NCBI RefSeq assembly: GCF_900156695.1
Contig: NZ_FTOM01000007.1
Span: 1-64,000, forward strand
Reading direction: 5' to 3'
DNA length: 64,000 nucleotides
DNA from: Phaeovulum vinaykumarii
GTDB lineage: Bacteria; Pseudomonadota; Alphaproteobacteria; Rhodobacterales; Rhodobacteraceae
Below are positions 35,353 through 44,596 of the stretch, piece by piece. Every line of letters starts with the position of its first letter. Position 1 is the stretch's first letter. The position numbers and the translations under genes were made by a program. A model generated the notes under the pieces. The model was not told where the DNA came from. It worked only from the letters and a program-made list of their open reading frames with translations, and made no database searches.

Positions 35353-35979
35353 ATGGCGCATATCCCCGACGGTGTCCTCAGCCTGCCGGTCCTGCTGGGG
35401 GGCGGTGCGCTGGCCGCGGCAGGCGTGGGACTGGGGCTGCGCGCGCTTGACGACCGCGCCATTCCGCGCGTCGCGCTTCTTTCGGCGGTGTTCTTTGCCA
35501 CCTCGCTCTTGTCGATCCCGGTCGGGCCGTCCAGCGTGCATCTGCTGCTGGGCGGGTTGATGGGCGTCCTGCTGGGGGTCGGCATCTTTCCCGCCGTGCT
35601 GGTGGCGCTGGCGCTTCAGGCGGTGCTGTTCGGCTTCGGCGGGCTGACGACGCTGGGGGTCAACACGGTCAATATCGCGCTGCCCGGCGCCGTGGTGGGG
35701 CTGGCGCTGGGGCCGCTGATCCGGCGCCAGACGCGGCCGGGCCGGGCCGGGGCGCTGGCCGGCGCCGGCGCGGCGGCGGCGGTCTTCGGGACCGGGGCTC
35801 TGGTGGCCGGGGCGCTCTGGCTGTCGGCGCCCGAATATACGCCGGTGGCGCGGGTGCTGCTGGTGACATACCTTCCCCTTGCCCTGGTCGAAGCGGCGGT
35901 GACGGCCATCGTCGTGGGGTTCCTGACACGGGTCGAGCCGGCGGCGCTGGCCCCGGCCCTGAAGATGCGCGAGACCTGA
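35353..35979 (+). CDS. nikM: NikM/CbiM substrate-binding membrane component
   Basis: 208-aa integral membrane protein starting MAHIPDGVL. In NikM/CbiM the N-terminal amine and the following His bind the metal. Here Ala precedes His, so removal of Met would leave His at position 2 as required. The family motif around GPSSVHLLLGGL and GLTTLGVNTVNIALPG is present, with six or so hydrophobic segments. Starts 1 base after the nikK stop. The NikR operator favours nickel over cobalt as substrate. Confidence 0.92.
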   Translation: MAHIPDGVLSLPVLLGGGALAAAGVGLGLRALDDRAIPRVALLSAVFFATSLLSIPVGPSSVHLLLGGLMGVLLGVGIFPAVLVALALQAVLFGFGGLTTLGVNTVNIALPGAVVGLALGPLIRRQTRPGRAGALAGAGAAAAVFGTGALVAGALWLSAPEYTPVARVLLVTYLPLALVEAAVTAIVVGFLTRVEPAALAPALKMRET

Positions 35980-35983
35980 ACCG

Positions 35984-36706
35984 ATGCCGCCTTTTGCCTT
36001 GCCCCGATCCCCTGCCCTGCTGCTGGCGCCGCTGCTGATCTTGCTGCTGGCGCTTGTGTCGGCCAGCCCCGCCGCCGCCCATGCCTTGCGCGTCTTTGCC
36101 CGGCTCGAGGGCGACCAGATCAGCGGCTATGGCTTCTTCATCGGCGGCGGGCGACCGCGCGATGTCGAATGGGTGGCGCAGATGGGGGGCGCGCCCCTGG
36201 CCCGCGGCCGCACCGACGCCGAGGGCGCCTTCCGCTTTCCCGTGCCGGAGCCGGTGACGGGGGATCTGAAGATCACCGTCAACACCGCCGAGGGCCATAT
36301 CGCCAGCACCACCCTGGCGCAGAGCCGCCTTTTGCCTGCGCAGGGCGCGCCCGGCGCCACCACGCCCAGCGCCCAGTTGCCCGGTCCCGCCACCACGGGC
36401 CCCTCCACCACGGGCCCATCCACTACAGGCCCCGCCTATCCGGGCCAGATCGCCCCGCAGGGGCTGCGCCCAGCCCCCGCCGCACCGGCACCCGCCGCGC
36501 CACCCCCGACCGCCCCGGCCCAACCCGCAACGGCCCAGCCCACCACGGCAGAGATCGAACGCGCGGTGGCCGCCCAGGTGGCCCCGGTCCTCGAACGGCT
36601 CGAGCAGATGGACGCGCGGATGCGGCTGACCGACCTCGTGGCCGGGCTCAGCCTGATCTTCGGCATCGCGGGGATGCTGCTCTGGGCGCGCAGCCGCCGC
36701 CCATGA
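35984..36706 (+). CDS. nikL: NikL, membrane-anchored periplasmic component
   Basis: 240-aa protein with a signal peptide ending SPAAA, giving a mature N-terminus HALRVFARLEG. A small beta-sandwich domain (about residues 35-110) follows, then a Pro/Ala/Thr-rich linker with TTGPS repeats, a short coiled coil and one C-terminal membrane segment (about 218-235). This replaces NikN in the KMLQO arrangement. Stop overlaps the nikQ start (ATGA). Confidence 0.8.
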   Translation: MPPFALPRSPALLLAPLLILLLALVSASPAAAHALRVFARLEGDQISGYGFFIGGGRPRDVEWVAQMGGAPLARGRTDAEGAFRFPVPEPVTGDLKITVNTAEGHIASTTLAQSRLLPAQGAPGATTPSAQLPGPATTGPSTTGPSTTGPAYPGQIAPQGLRPAPAAPAPAAPPPTAPAQPATAQPTTAEIERAVAAQVAPVLERLEQMDARMRLTDLVAGLSLIFGIAGMLLWARSRRP

Positions 36707-37446
36707 CCCTGCCGCCGCTGCTGCCTTGCGACCTGCGCGCCCGGCTCATAGCCGGTGTCGCCGTCCTTCTCCTGATCGCGCCCCTGGCGCATCTCGGCCC
36801 CGCGCTGGCGGCGCTGGCGGGCGTCCTGGCGCTGATCGTGCTTCGCCGCCAGCCGATCCCCTGGCGGCGGCTGTGGCATCTCGAGGCCTTCCTGATCCTG
36901 CTGCTGGTGACGCTGCCCTTTTCGGTGCCCGGCACGCCGATCCTCGAACTGGGCCCGCTGAGCGCCAGCCGCGAAGGCGTCCTGCGCGCAGGCGTGGTCG
37001 CGGCCAAGGTCGCGGCCTCGGTCCTGTTCCTGACGCTGCTCTTTGCCGGGGTCGAGCCCGCGCGGCTGGGCACCACCCTGCGCGCCCTGCATGTCCCCGA
37101 AGCCCTGGTGCGCGTGTTCCTGGGCCTTGTGCGCTATCTCGGACTGATCCGCGCCGAGATGCAGCGGCTTCAGGATGCGATGCGCGCGCGCGCCTTCCGG
37201 CCACGGTCGAACCTGCACACCTGGCGCGTCTACGGCTATCTTCTGGGCATGATGCTCTTGCGGGCGCTGGCCCGCGCCCAGCGCGCCGAAGACGCCATGC
37301 GCCTGCGCGGCTATACCGGCCGCTTCCTGCATGACACGCCGTCGCCGCTGACCGCCCCCGACCGGATCGCGGCGCTTGCGCTGCCACTGCTGGCCGCGGC
37401 AAACCTTGGTTGGGATCTGATCGCAAAGGGGGCCGGAAGCGCATGA
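36703..37446 (+). CDS. nikQ: NikQ/CbiQ transmembrane (ECF-T) component
   Basis: 247-aa energy-coupling membrane protein. It has about five hydrophobic segments and the two Ala-Arg-Gly-type coupling motifs, seen as MRARAFRP and MRLRGYTGR, which bind grooves on the ATPase. It couples NikO to NikM. Start and stop both overlap neighbours by four bases, indicating tight translational coupling. Confidence 0.9.
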   Translation: MTLPPLLPCDLRARLIAGVAVLLLIAPLAHLGPALAALAGVLALIVLRRQPIPWRRLWHLEAFLILLLVTLPFSVPGTPILELGPLSASREGVLRAGVVAAKVAASVLFLTLLFAGVEPARLGTTLRALHVPEALVRVFLGLVRYLGLIRAEMQRLQDAMRARAFRPRSNLHTWRVYGYLLGMMLLRALARAQRAEDAMRLRGYTGRFLHDTPSPLTAPDRIAALALPLLAAANLGWDLIAKGAGSA

Positions 37447-38144
37447 GCGGGCTGATCGAGATCGAGGCGCTCACGCTGCGGCGGGACGGGCGCGACGTGC
37501 TGCGCGGGGTGGAGCTGACACTGGCCGCGGGCGAGCGGCTGGCCATCGTCGGCGCCAATGGCAGCGGCAAGACCACGCTGCTGCGCTGTCTCGTCGGGCT
37601 CGAACCCCCGCAGGAGGGGCGCGTGACGCTTTTCGGCACACCCTGCCGGCGCGAGGCCGAGTTCCGCGCCGCCCGCCCGCGCATCGGCTTCCTGTTTCAG
37701 GACAGCGACGACCAGCTGATCTGCCCCAGCGTGATCGAGGACGTGGCCTTCGGGCCGCTGAACCTGGGCGCCCGCCCCGAGGACGCCCGCCGCCGCGCCG
37801 AAGCCGCGCTGGCGCAGCTCGACCTGACCCATCTGGCCGACCGCTTCACCCATCGCCTTTCGGGCGGGGAAAAGCGGCTGGTGTGCCTGGCGGGGCTCTT
37901 GGCGATGCGCCCCGATGTCCTGCTGCTCGACGAACCCACGAACGGGGTGGACACCGAGAACGGCCGCAAGCTGCGCGCGGCGCTGATGGCCTTTGACGGC
38001 GCGATGATCCTGGTCTCGCATGACGACGGCTTCGTGGCCGAGATCGCCACCCGCGCCGCGGTTCTCCATGACGGACGGCTGCACCCCGCGCATGTGCACA
38101 CCCACCCGCATCTGCACAGCCACCCCCATATCCACGAGGATTAG
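37443..38144 (+). CDS. nikO: NikO/CbiO ATPase with His-rich tail
   Basis: 233-aa ABC ATPase that powers the transporter. Walker A GANGSGKTT, Q-loop region FLFQDSDDQL, signature LSGGEKRLV, Walker B VLLLDEPTNGVD and switch His in LVSHDD are all present. The C-terminus, from about residue 214, has eight His in twenty residues in alternating HxH spacing, which could hold metal on the cytoplasmic face. Last gene of nikKMLQO. Confidence 0.93.
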   Translation: MSGLIEIEALTLRRDGRDVLRGVELTLAAGERLAIVGANGSGKTTLLRCLVGLEPPQEGRVTLFGTPCRREAEFRAARPRIGFLFQDSDDQLICPSVIEDVAFGPLNLGARPEDARRRAEAALAQLDLTHLADRFTHRLSGGEKRLVCLAGLLAMRPDVLLLDEPTNGVDTENGRKLRAALMAFDGAMILVSHDDGFVAEIATRAAVLHDGRLHPAHVHTHPHLHSHPHIHED

Positions 38145-38213
38145 GACCGCCGTTTGCGCGCGGCGCCGGCCCGTGCCACACTGGCCCGCGCGTTGCCGCA
38201 GCGGAGGGCCGGC

Positions 38214-39194
38214 ATGGACGAGATACCCCGCAAATCCGCGCAGGAGGTCGAGATCGACCGCCTGCTCGAGGAGGAATTCCTCTGCGATCAGGGCTTTGCG
38301 GGGCGGTTTCTCGAGGCCTGCGGCCTGCCCGAGCCGGGCTTTGCGGTCGAGACGGCATTGCATGAACCCAGCCTGGGCGGGGCGGGTTTCGGTGACCTTC
38401 TGGTCACGGGACGCACGCAAGACACCCGAGTCGCGCTGCTGATCGAGGACAAGATCACCGCCGCAGCCCCGCCACGTCAGGCCGCACGCTATGCCGAGCA
38501 TGCCGCACGGATGCGCGCCGAGGGCTGGGACCGGGTCCACACGATTCTGGTCGCCCCCGCCGCCTGGCCGGGCGACCCCAGCGCCACCTATGACGCGCGG
38601 CTGGATCTCGAGAGGCTGGCCGGTCTTCTGCGCGCCGCCGACCCGCGCCGCCTGACGCATCGGCGCGCCGTCATCGCCCGCGCGCTCGGCAAGACCACGC
38701 AGACGGGGGTGAAGGTGCACGACCCGCGACTGCACGCGCTGCGCGCCGCCTATCTGGAGTTTGCCGCGTCCCATTGCGCGCAGCTCGGGCTGGCCTTCAC
38801 CTTTCCGGCGCTGCGGCCCGAATGCTATGACGGCGACAGCTGGATCTACCCGATCACGCATCCCGCGCTGCCCGACGGCGTGGTGCTGCGCCACAGGTTA
38901 TGGACGACGCAGCGCTTGCCCGCGGGCCAGGTCGACCTGATCGCACGGCAGGCCGATCCGGCGACACGGGCCCGGTTCGTGGCTGCGGATCGGAACGCGG
39001 GGGATCTGGCGGGGGCAGAGCTTGCGCCCTTCTCGAAGGGCCGGGGGGGTCAGCTGTCGCTGCGCGTGCCCGAGATGCGCCAGGCGACGGGCTTTGACCC
39101 CGAGATCGGGCGCCGGGCCTGCGCGGCGATGCGCGTCCTGCTGGCGTGGTATATCAAGGGCGCCGGGGCTGCGGACCCAGACGCGGGGCCCTGA
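38214..39194 (+). CDS. orphan PD-(D/E)XK nuclease superfamily protein
   Basis: 326-aa soluble protein. The ATG at 38214 follows GGAGGG, so the longer frame from 38154 is rejected. About residues 58-80 give a PD-(D/E)XK-like core: Asp in GFGDLLV, then IEDK, with Glu and Lys spaced as ExK, followed by an arginine-rich helix ([10 protein letters not shown]). This fold is shared by restriction and repair nucleases and by inactive relatives. No methylase, restriction partner or toxin-antitoxin gene is next to it. Function unknown; a phage-defence or repair role is only a guess. Confidence 0.6.
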   Translation: MDEIPRKSAQEVEIDRLLEEEFLCDQGFAGRFLEACGLPEPGFAVETALHEPSLGGAGFGDLLVTGRTQDTRVALLIEDKITAAAPPRQAARYAEHAARMRAEGWDRVHTILVAPAAWPGDPSATYDARLDLERLAGLLRAADPRRLTHRRAVIARALGKTTQTGVKVHDPRLHALRAAYLEFAASHCAQLGLAFTFPALRPECYDGDSWIYPITHPALPDGVVLRHRLWTTQRLPAGQVDLIARQADPATRARFVAADRNAGDLAGAELAPFSKGRGGQLSLRVPEMRQATGFDPEIGRRACAAMRVLLAWYIKGAGAADPDAGP

Positions 39195-39279
39195 ACGGCA
39201 ACGCGCGCGCCCCGCAGCGGCGAGGCGCGTCATCGGGTGTCCTGTCGCGGCGTGGGGCGCGTGCGCGCCCGGCGCGGGC

Positions 39280-39528
39280 TTATTTGCCCTGCGCGGCCTC
39301 GAGCGCGGCGATGCGCGCCTTCAGGGCCTCGTTTTCCTCGCGGGCGCGGGCGGCCATGGCGCGGACGGCCTCGAATTCCTCGCGGGTGACCAGATCGCGG
39401 TCGGCAAGCCAGCGATCCATCCAGCTTTTCATCGCCGTCTCGGCCTCGCTGCGCGCGCCATGCGCCACGCCCATGGCATTGGTCATCAGCTTGGAGACAT
39501 CGTCGAAGAACTTGTTCGGGGCCTGCAT
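39280..39528 (-). CDS. ubiK: UbiK/BMFP family accessory protein
   Basis: 82-aa protein starting [20 protein letters not shown]. It contains an amphipathic N-terminal helix and a C-terminal coiled coil ([18 protein letters not shown]), the hallmarks of the BMFP/UbiK family, which helps assemble the ubiquinone biosynthesis complex and can bind membranes. It is divergent from lgt. Start set at 39528; the longer frame is a shadow extension. Confidence 0.85.
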   Translation of the reverse strand: MQAPNKFFDDVSKLMTNAMGVAHGARSEAETAMKSWMDRWLADRDLVTREEFEAVRAMAARAREENEALKARIAALEAAQGK

Positions 39529-39760
39529 CTGCGTTTCCTTCGGCTGTCCGCGCGCGCGGAGAAACTGTTTCACGGGCCGCAATGCGGCATCGGGCCCTAT
39601 ATGGGGCGGACGAGGCAAAACCTCAAGGTTGACTTCACCGGCCCGGCGCGGCTCTTTGCCCTTGCGCAGGGCTTCCGACGCGCCTTTCGGGCGGGGGCCC
39701 GGCGCCCCGGAACCCCGCCCACGCCCCAGAACCCGCCCGCGCCCAGAACCCGGAGCCCCC

Positions 39761-40693
39761 ATGCCCGCGAGCCTGCTTCCCGCCCTGTCGCCCCTGCCGT
39801 TTGCGGCGCTGAACTTCCCCGACCTCGCGCCCGAGGTGTTCGCCCTCGACCTGGGCTTCATGACCTTTGCGCTGCGCTGGTATGCGCTGGCCTATATCGC
39901 CGGGCTGGTCATCGGCTGGCGGCTGGTCATCGCGCTGATGAACCGCCCCGCGATCTGGGGCCGCCCGACCGCCCCCGTCGCGCCGGCGCGCATCGACGAT
40001 CTGCTGACGGCGGTGGTTCTGGGCGTGATCCTGGGCGGGCGGCTGGGCTATGTGCTGATCTATCAGCCGGGCTATTACCTGTCCCACCCGCTCGAGATCC
40101 TGGCGGTCTGGCAGGGGGGCATGTCCTTTCACGGCGGCTTTGCCGGGGTGATCCTGGCCGGGCTGTGGTTTGCGCGGCGCGACCGGGTGCCCGCGCTCAG
40201 CCTGGCCGATGCGATGGCCGCGGTGGCGCCGGTGGGGCTGTTCTTCGGGCGGCTGGCCAATTTCATCAACGCCGAGCTGTGGGGCCGGCCGACCGACCTG
40301 CCCTGGGGGGTGATCTTCCCCGGCGCCGCGGCGCAGGCCTGCCCCGGCCCCGCGGGGCTGGTTGACGGGCTCTGCGCGCGCCATCCCTCGCAGCTCTACG
40401 AGGCCGGGCTCGAGGGGCTGGCGCTGGGGGTCGTGCTGTGGGTGCTGATCGCGCGCGGCGCGCTCAGGGCGCCGGGGCGCGTGCTGGGGGTGTTCCTGAT
40501 CGGCTATGGCGCGGCGCGCTTCGTGGTCGAATTCGTCCGCCAGGCCGATGCGCAATTCATCACCCCCGACAATCCCCTGGGCCATGTGCTGGCGCTAGGG
40601 CCGCTGGGAGTGTCGATGGGGCAACTTCTGTCGCTGCCGATGATCCTTGCGGGGCTCGTCTTCGTGCTCCGCGCGCGCAAGGGGGCGGCATGA
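39761..40693 (+). CDS. lgt: prolipoprotein diacylglyceryl transferase
   Basis: 310-aa inner-membrane enzyme that transfers diacylglycerol from phosphatidylglycerol to the lipobox Cys of prolipoproteins. Seven hydrophobic segments, the signature [19 protein letters not shown] near [10 protein letters not shown], and HPSQLYEA are seen. The ATG at 39761 has GGAG upstream. The stop overlaps the next gene by four bases (ATGA), so the methyltransferase is co-translated. Confidence 0.95.
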   Translation: MPASLLPALSPLPFAALNFPDLAPEVFALDLGFMTFALRWYALAYIAGLVIGWRLVIALMNRPAIWGRPTAPVAPARIDDLLTAVVLGVILGGRLGYVLIYQPGYYLSHPLEILAVWQGGMSFHGGFAGVILAGLWFARRDRVPALSLADAMAAVAPVGLFFGRLANFINAELWGRPTDLPWGVIFPGAAAQACPGPAGLVDGLCARHPSQLYEAGLEGLALGVVLWVLIARGALRAPGRVLGVFLIGYGAARFVVEFVRQADAQFITPDNPLGHVLALGPLGVSMGQLLSLPMILAGLVFVLRARKGAA

Positions 40694-41787
40694 GCCCGCT
40701 GGCCGGGCGGCTGGCGGCCCGCATCCGCGCCGAGGGGCCGATGCGGATCGACATGTTCATGGCCGCCTGCCTGCTGGACCCCGAGCACGGCTATTACACC
40801 CGCGCCGAGCCCTTCGGGCGGGCGGGCGATTTCATCACCGCCCCCGAGATCAGCCAGATGTTCGGCGAGATGCTGGGCGTCTGGCTCGCGCAGATGTGGC
40901 AGGCCGCGGGGGCGCCCGCGCCCTTCGTGCTGGCCGAGCTGGGCCCCGGCCGCGGCACCTTGATGGCCGACATCCTGCGGGTGGCGCGTCAGGTGCCCGG
41001 CATGGCGGCGGCGGCGCGCGTGCATCTGCTCGAGGCCTCGCCGCGGCTGCGCGCGCTCCAGGGCGAACGGGTGCCCGGCGCGATCTGGCACGACAGCCTC
41101 GAGACCCTGCCCGAGGGGCCGCTCTTCGTGGTGGCCAATGAATTCCTCGACGCGCTGCCGATCCGCCAGTTCCAGCGCACGGACACGGGCTGGGCCGAGC
41201 GGCTGGTGGGCCTTGCCCCGGCGGCGGCGGGCGCGGGATGCCACCGGCTGGCCTTCGGGCTGGCGCCGCCGCGCGCGGTGCCCGAACTGGACGGCAAACG
41301 GGCGCACACGCGCCCCGGCGATTGGGTCGAGACCTGCCCCGCGGCCGTGCCGATCGTGCAGACCATTGCCCGGCGCATCGCCGATGGCGGCGGCGCGGCG
41401 CTCTTCATTGATTACGGCGGCTGGGACGGGGTCGGCGACACGCTCCAGGCCCTGCGCGCGCATGCCCCCCAGGATGTGCTGGCCGAACCGGGCTGCGCCG
41501 ATCTGACCGCGCATGTCGATTTCGCACCGCTGGCGCGGGCGGCGCGCGCCGCCGGTGTCGCCGTGGCCGGACCCGAGACCCAGGGCGCCTTTCTCGAACG
41601 TCTGGGCATCACCGCGCGCGCCCAGGCGCTGGCGGGCAAGCTGTCGGGCGACGCGCTGGCGGCCCATGTCGCCGCGCATCGCCGGCTGGTGCACCCGCAG
41701 GAGATGGGGCATCTCTTCAAGGTGCTGGCGCTGCACCCCGCGGGCACGCCGCTTCCCCCCGGCCTGAGCGCGCCCGCCCCCCGCTGA
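40690..41787 (+). CDS. MidA/NDUFAF7-type SAM-dependent methyltransferase (DUF185)
   Basis: 365-aa protein of the family that includes mitochondrial NDUFAF7, which methylates an arginine of a complex I subunit during assembly. Family blocks: [20 protein letters not shown], the SAM-binding [10 protein letters not shown], and [17 protein letters not shown]-terminal [16 protein letters not shown] is typical. Coupled to lgt by start/stop overlap. The bacterial substrate is not established; complex I assembly is inference. Confidence 0.85.
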   Translation: MSPLAGRLAARIRAEGPMRIDMFMAACLLDPEHGYYTRAEPFGRAGDFITAPEISQMFGEMLGVWLAQMWQAAGAPAPFVLAELGPGRGTLMADILRVARQVPGMAAAARVHLLEASPRLRALQGERVPGAIWHDSLETLPEGPLFVVANEFLDALPIRQFQRTDTGWAERLVGLAPAAAGAGCHRLAFGLAPPRAVPELDGKRAHTRPGDWVETCPAAVPIVQTIARRIADGGGAALFIDYGGWDGVGDTLQALRAHAPQDVLAEPGCADLTAHVDFAPLARAARAAGVAVAGPETQGAFLERLGITARAQALAGKLSGDALAAHVAAHRRLVHPQEMGHLFKVLALHPAGTPLPPGLSAPAPR

Positions 41788-41969
41788 CCTGCCCCCCGGC
41801 GCGCCAGCGCCGCCAGCCCGGCGCCCGCAGGCCCGATCCCGCCAGCCCTGCGCAGCGTCCCCATGCCCCGGCCCCAAACGCCACCGGCCCCACATCCCGC
41901 CGAATGATCGGGTTCAGCCGGTCCACGCCGGGGCTTGCACCCGCCCGCCAAGCTGGCGATAACGGCGAC

Positions 41970-42731
41970 ATGCCGGCCACGCTCGACATCATCACCTCAC
42001 CGCTTCTCGAAGGCGTCACGCACGGGTTCTTCACCCGCCGGGGCGGCGCATCCTCGGGGGTCTTCCAGGGATTGAACTGCGGGCATGGCTCGTCGGATCT
42101 GTCCGAGGCCGTGTCCGTCAACCGCACCCGCGTCGCCGATGCGATGGGGGTCGACCCCGAGCACCTGGTCGGCGTGCACCAGATCCATTCGCCCGATGTG
42201 GTGACCCTGCAAGCGCCGCCGCTGGCGCCGGTCAAGGCCGATGCGCTGGTGACGGCGACGCCGGGGCTGTGCCTGAGCGTGCTGACCGCCGATTGCCAGC
42301 CGGTCCTGTTCGCCGATGCCCGCGCGGGCGTGATCGGGGCGGCCCATGCCGGGTGGAAAGGCGCGCGCGGCGGCGTGCTGGAAAGCACGCTGGACGCGAT
42401 GGAGGAGCTGGGCGCCCAGCGCGCGCAGATCACCGCCGTGATCGGGCCGACGATCTCGCAGATGGCCTATGAGGTCGGCCCGGAATTCGAGGCCACCTTC
42501 CTGGGCGACGACCCCGAGGCGCATCGCTTCTTTCGCCGCGGCCCCGGCGGACGGGCCCATTTCGACCTGCCGGCCTATGGCCTGCACCGGCTGAATACGG
42601 CGGGCGTGGGCCGGGCGGTCTGGACCGGGCATTGCACCTATTCCGACCCGGCGCGGTTCTTCTCGTTCCGCCGCGCCACCCATCTGGGCGAAGTCGATTA
42701 CGGCCGCCTGATCTCGGCGATCCGTCTCTGA
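41970..42731 (+). CDS. pgeF: peptidoglycan editing factor PgeF (laccase-domain, DUF152)
   Basis: 253-aa protein of the YfiH/PgeF family, which removes wrongly incorporated amino acids from peptidoglycan precursors and also shows purine nucleosidase or polyphenol oxidase activity in some members. The zinc/catalytic set is visible: His in NCGHGSSD, Cys in LTADCQPVLF and His in AAHAGWKG. I start it at 41970; the 22-residue upstream extension is not supported. It follows the MidA-type gene on the same strand. Confidence 0.88.
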   Translation: MPATLDIITSPLLEGVTHGFFTRRGGASSGVFQGLNCGHGSSDLSEAVSVNRTRVADAMGVDPEHLVGVHQIHSPDVVTLQAPPLAPVKADALVTATPGLCLSVLTADCQPVLFADARAGVIGAAHAGWKGARGGVLESTLDAMEELGAQRAQITAVIGPTISQMAYEVGPEFEATFLGDDPEAHRFFRRGPGGRAHFDLPAYGLHRLNTAGVGRAVWTGHCTYSDPARFFSFRRATHLGEVDYGRLISAIRL

Positions 42732-43054
42732 ACCGCCGCCACACGTGACGGCCCCACACGCGCCGATCCCGGCCGAACCGATCCGCCCCGCGCGATCCGC
42801 CCTGCGCACCGGCCGCCCTGCGCCCCCCTCTCGGAACCGCGCTTGCCTTGATCCGCACCCCGCCCTTGCCGCGGGCGAGAGGCGCGCCCCCCCCGCCACA
42901 TTCGCGCCGCCATTCTGTCCCCGCGCCGGAAACATTCCCCCCGCATGCCCAAGACCTGCCGCAAATCGCGGTCAGAAAAAGGGTGTCCGGGCAGAAGACC
43001 CGGATCGCTGAGGCCCGGCGGGCAAAACGCCCGCCCGATCAAGGAGCACCGAAC
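42732..43054. other. non-coding interval between pgeF and a small ORF
   Basis: GC-rich, no gene or clear hairpin recognised. Only an AAGGAG ribosome site at its right end, in front of the small gene at 43055, stands out. Confidence 0.4.
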
Positions 43055-43234
43055 ATGGCCACCGCACAGGGCACCACGCCGTCTTCCCGCCCCCGCCGCT
43101 GGCTGGCCGCCGCATTGGCCGAGACCGCCCGTCCGCAGCCCGACATGCCCTGGGCACGCGGCACGGCCCGGGCCGAAATGCACGCCCGTCGCGCCGCCGC
43201 AGCCCAACCGGCGCCGCGCCGCGCGGCCGGCTGA
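43055..43234 (+). CDS. 59-aa small basic protein
   Basis: Short frame starting MATAQGTTPSSRPRRW, preceded by AAGGAG at ideal distance. The product is rich in Ala and Arg, has no membrane segment and no recognised domain. The middle (WLAAALAETARPQPDMPWARG) may form a short amphipathic helix. It lies alone, 0.34 kb before a Hint-domain gene. The strong ribosome site is the main support; a chance frame in GC-rich DNA remains possible. Confidence 0.45.
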   Translation: MATAQGTTPSSRPRRWLAAALAETARPQPDMPWARGTARAEMHARRAAAAQPAPRRAAG

Positions 43235-43320
43235 CCCCGCTTTCCTTCGCCTGTCCCGCGGGCCGGCCCCACGGGGGCTGCCACTCCCGATTGCGGGTGA
43301 CATCAGCGCGGATCGCCTTG

Positions 43321-43374
43321 CCTCCCTTTCCGGGCCTCCCTTTCCGGCCCCCCTTTCCGGGCCTCCCTTTCCGG
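43321..43374. repeat. four tandem copies of a ~14-bp unit
   Basis: CCTCCCTTTCCGG(G) repeated four times with small variations. It sits in the 344-bp interval between the 59-aa ORF and the Hint gene. No coding function; could be a slippage product or a protein-binding array. The rest of the interval (43235-43578) holds only a TTGACA at 43485. Confidence 0.8.
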
Positions 43375-43578
43375 AAACGATTCGCACCCTCACCGGCCCG
43401 GGGCCGGTCCGTCGGATCAGGCGAAACAGTCTCGGGGCGCGCGGCAGGATTGTCAGCGCGCCCCGGACCAATTCCGGCAATAATTTGACATCGCGGTAAA
43501 TCGCAGGCCTTTCATGGGCTGTCTCTCTGCGCTCGGTGGGGGCCGTTGCAGATGTGACCAGACCGGAAGGCTGTTCGC

Positions 43579-44424
43579 ATGTCCTATCTCCACCGGCCGA
43601 CCGGCGGCAGCCTGCCGCGGGTCAGCGCCCCTGCATCTCCGCAAACGGCCGCGGCTGCCGCAGCCCTTGCGCGGGCGCCCGCGTTGCCCCGCGCCACGCC
43701 CGATCCCGCGCCGCCCGAACGGCCCCGTGCCCGTCCGCTGACGCGGCGCTATGAGACCATGTGGCTGACCCCCGAGGGCGACATCGCCGACGCGACCCGC
43801 ATCGCGCCCGCCACGCCGCTCTTCGAGGAAGCCTTCGCCGCGCTGGCCCGCGGCGCGGTCGTCGCCACCGAGGACGGCCCCGTCGCCATCGAAGACCTTT
43901 TGCCCGGCATGCGGGTGATGACCGCCGAGGGGCGCGCCGAAACCGTGCTCTGGATCGGCTCGATGCTGATCTTCCCCGATGCCGCCCATCCCGACGCGCC
44001 GCCCGCGCGCATGATCCGCATCACCGCCGATGCCTTTGGCCCCGGCCGGCCGTCCAGCGATCTGGTGCTGGGCCCGCGCGCGCGCCTTCTGCTGCGCGAC
44101 CCGCGTCTGCGCGCACTGGCCGGAGACGACCGCGCCTATGTCCCGGCGCAAAGCTTCGTCGATGGCGTCAGCGTGATCGAGGTGGCGCCGCTCTCGCCCG
44201 TCGCGGTGCATCACGTCGCGCTGGAGCATCAGGGCTCGATGCGCATCCTGGGCATGGATGTCGAAAGCTATCACCCCGGCGGCGGTATCGAGACCATGCA
44301 CGAGGCGCGGATGCTGTCGCTCTTTGCCGATATCTTTCCCAGCTTCCGCACCTTGTCGGCCTTTGGCCGGATGGCGCATCCGCGGCTGACCCGGCACGAG
44401 GTCGAGAGCCTGCTGTCCGGCTGA
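43579..44424 (+). CDS. Hint-domain protein lacking the catalytic cysteine
   Basis: 281-aa protein. After an Ala/Pro-rich leader of about 60 residues comes a Hedgehog/intein-type (Hint) domain: GAVVATEDGPVAIEDLLPGM, then LVLGPRARLLL in place of the usual S-P-Q/H-H-R block, VPAQSFVDG and VAVHHVALEHQG. In functional Hint domains the first residue is Cys (or Ser); here the corresponding place reads ALARGAVV without one, and the SPxHR block is altered, so autocleavage is unlikely. Rhodobacterales carry many such genes of unknown role. No partner gene is adjacent. Confidence 0.75.
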   Translation: MSYLHRPTGGSLPRVSAPASPQTAAAAAALARAPALPRATPDPAPPERPRARPLTRRYETMWLTPEGDIADATRIAPATPLFEEAFAALARGAVVATEDGPVAIEDLLPGMRVMTAEGRAETVLWIGSMLIFPDAAHPDAPPARMIRITADAFGPGRPSSDLVLGPRARLLLRDPRLRALAGDDRAYVPAQSFVDGVSVIEVAPLSPVAVHHVALEHQGSMRILGMDVESYHPGGGIETMHEARMLSLFADIFPSFRTLSAFGRMAHPRLTRHEVESLLSG

Positions 44425-44596
44425 CCGCCGCCCCCCCGACGCTGCCCGCCGACGCTGCCCCCCCGACGCCGCTGCCGGCGCCGCTGCCGCGCGCCCGCCC
44501 GAACAGGCACGCGCCGCCCCCAGGGGTGCGGCGCGGCGGCCAGAGAAACGAAAGGGTGGGGAAACGAAAGGGTGGCGAAGCGAGCGGGAAACCGGC

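Noticed and set aside
33791-38144. Cobalt (CbiMNQO) rather than nickel transporter
   Set aside because: The KMLQO composition, the adjacent NikR homolog and an exact NikR operator favour nickel; no cobalamin synthesis genes or B12 riboswitch are nearby. Cobalt cannot be fully excluded.
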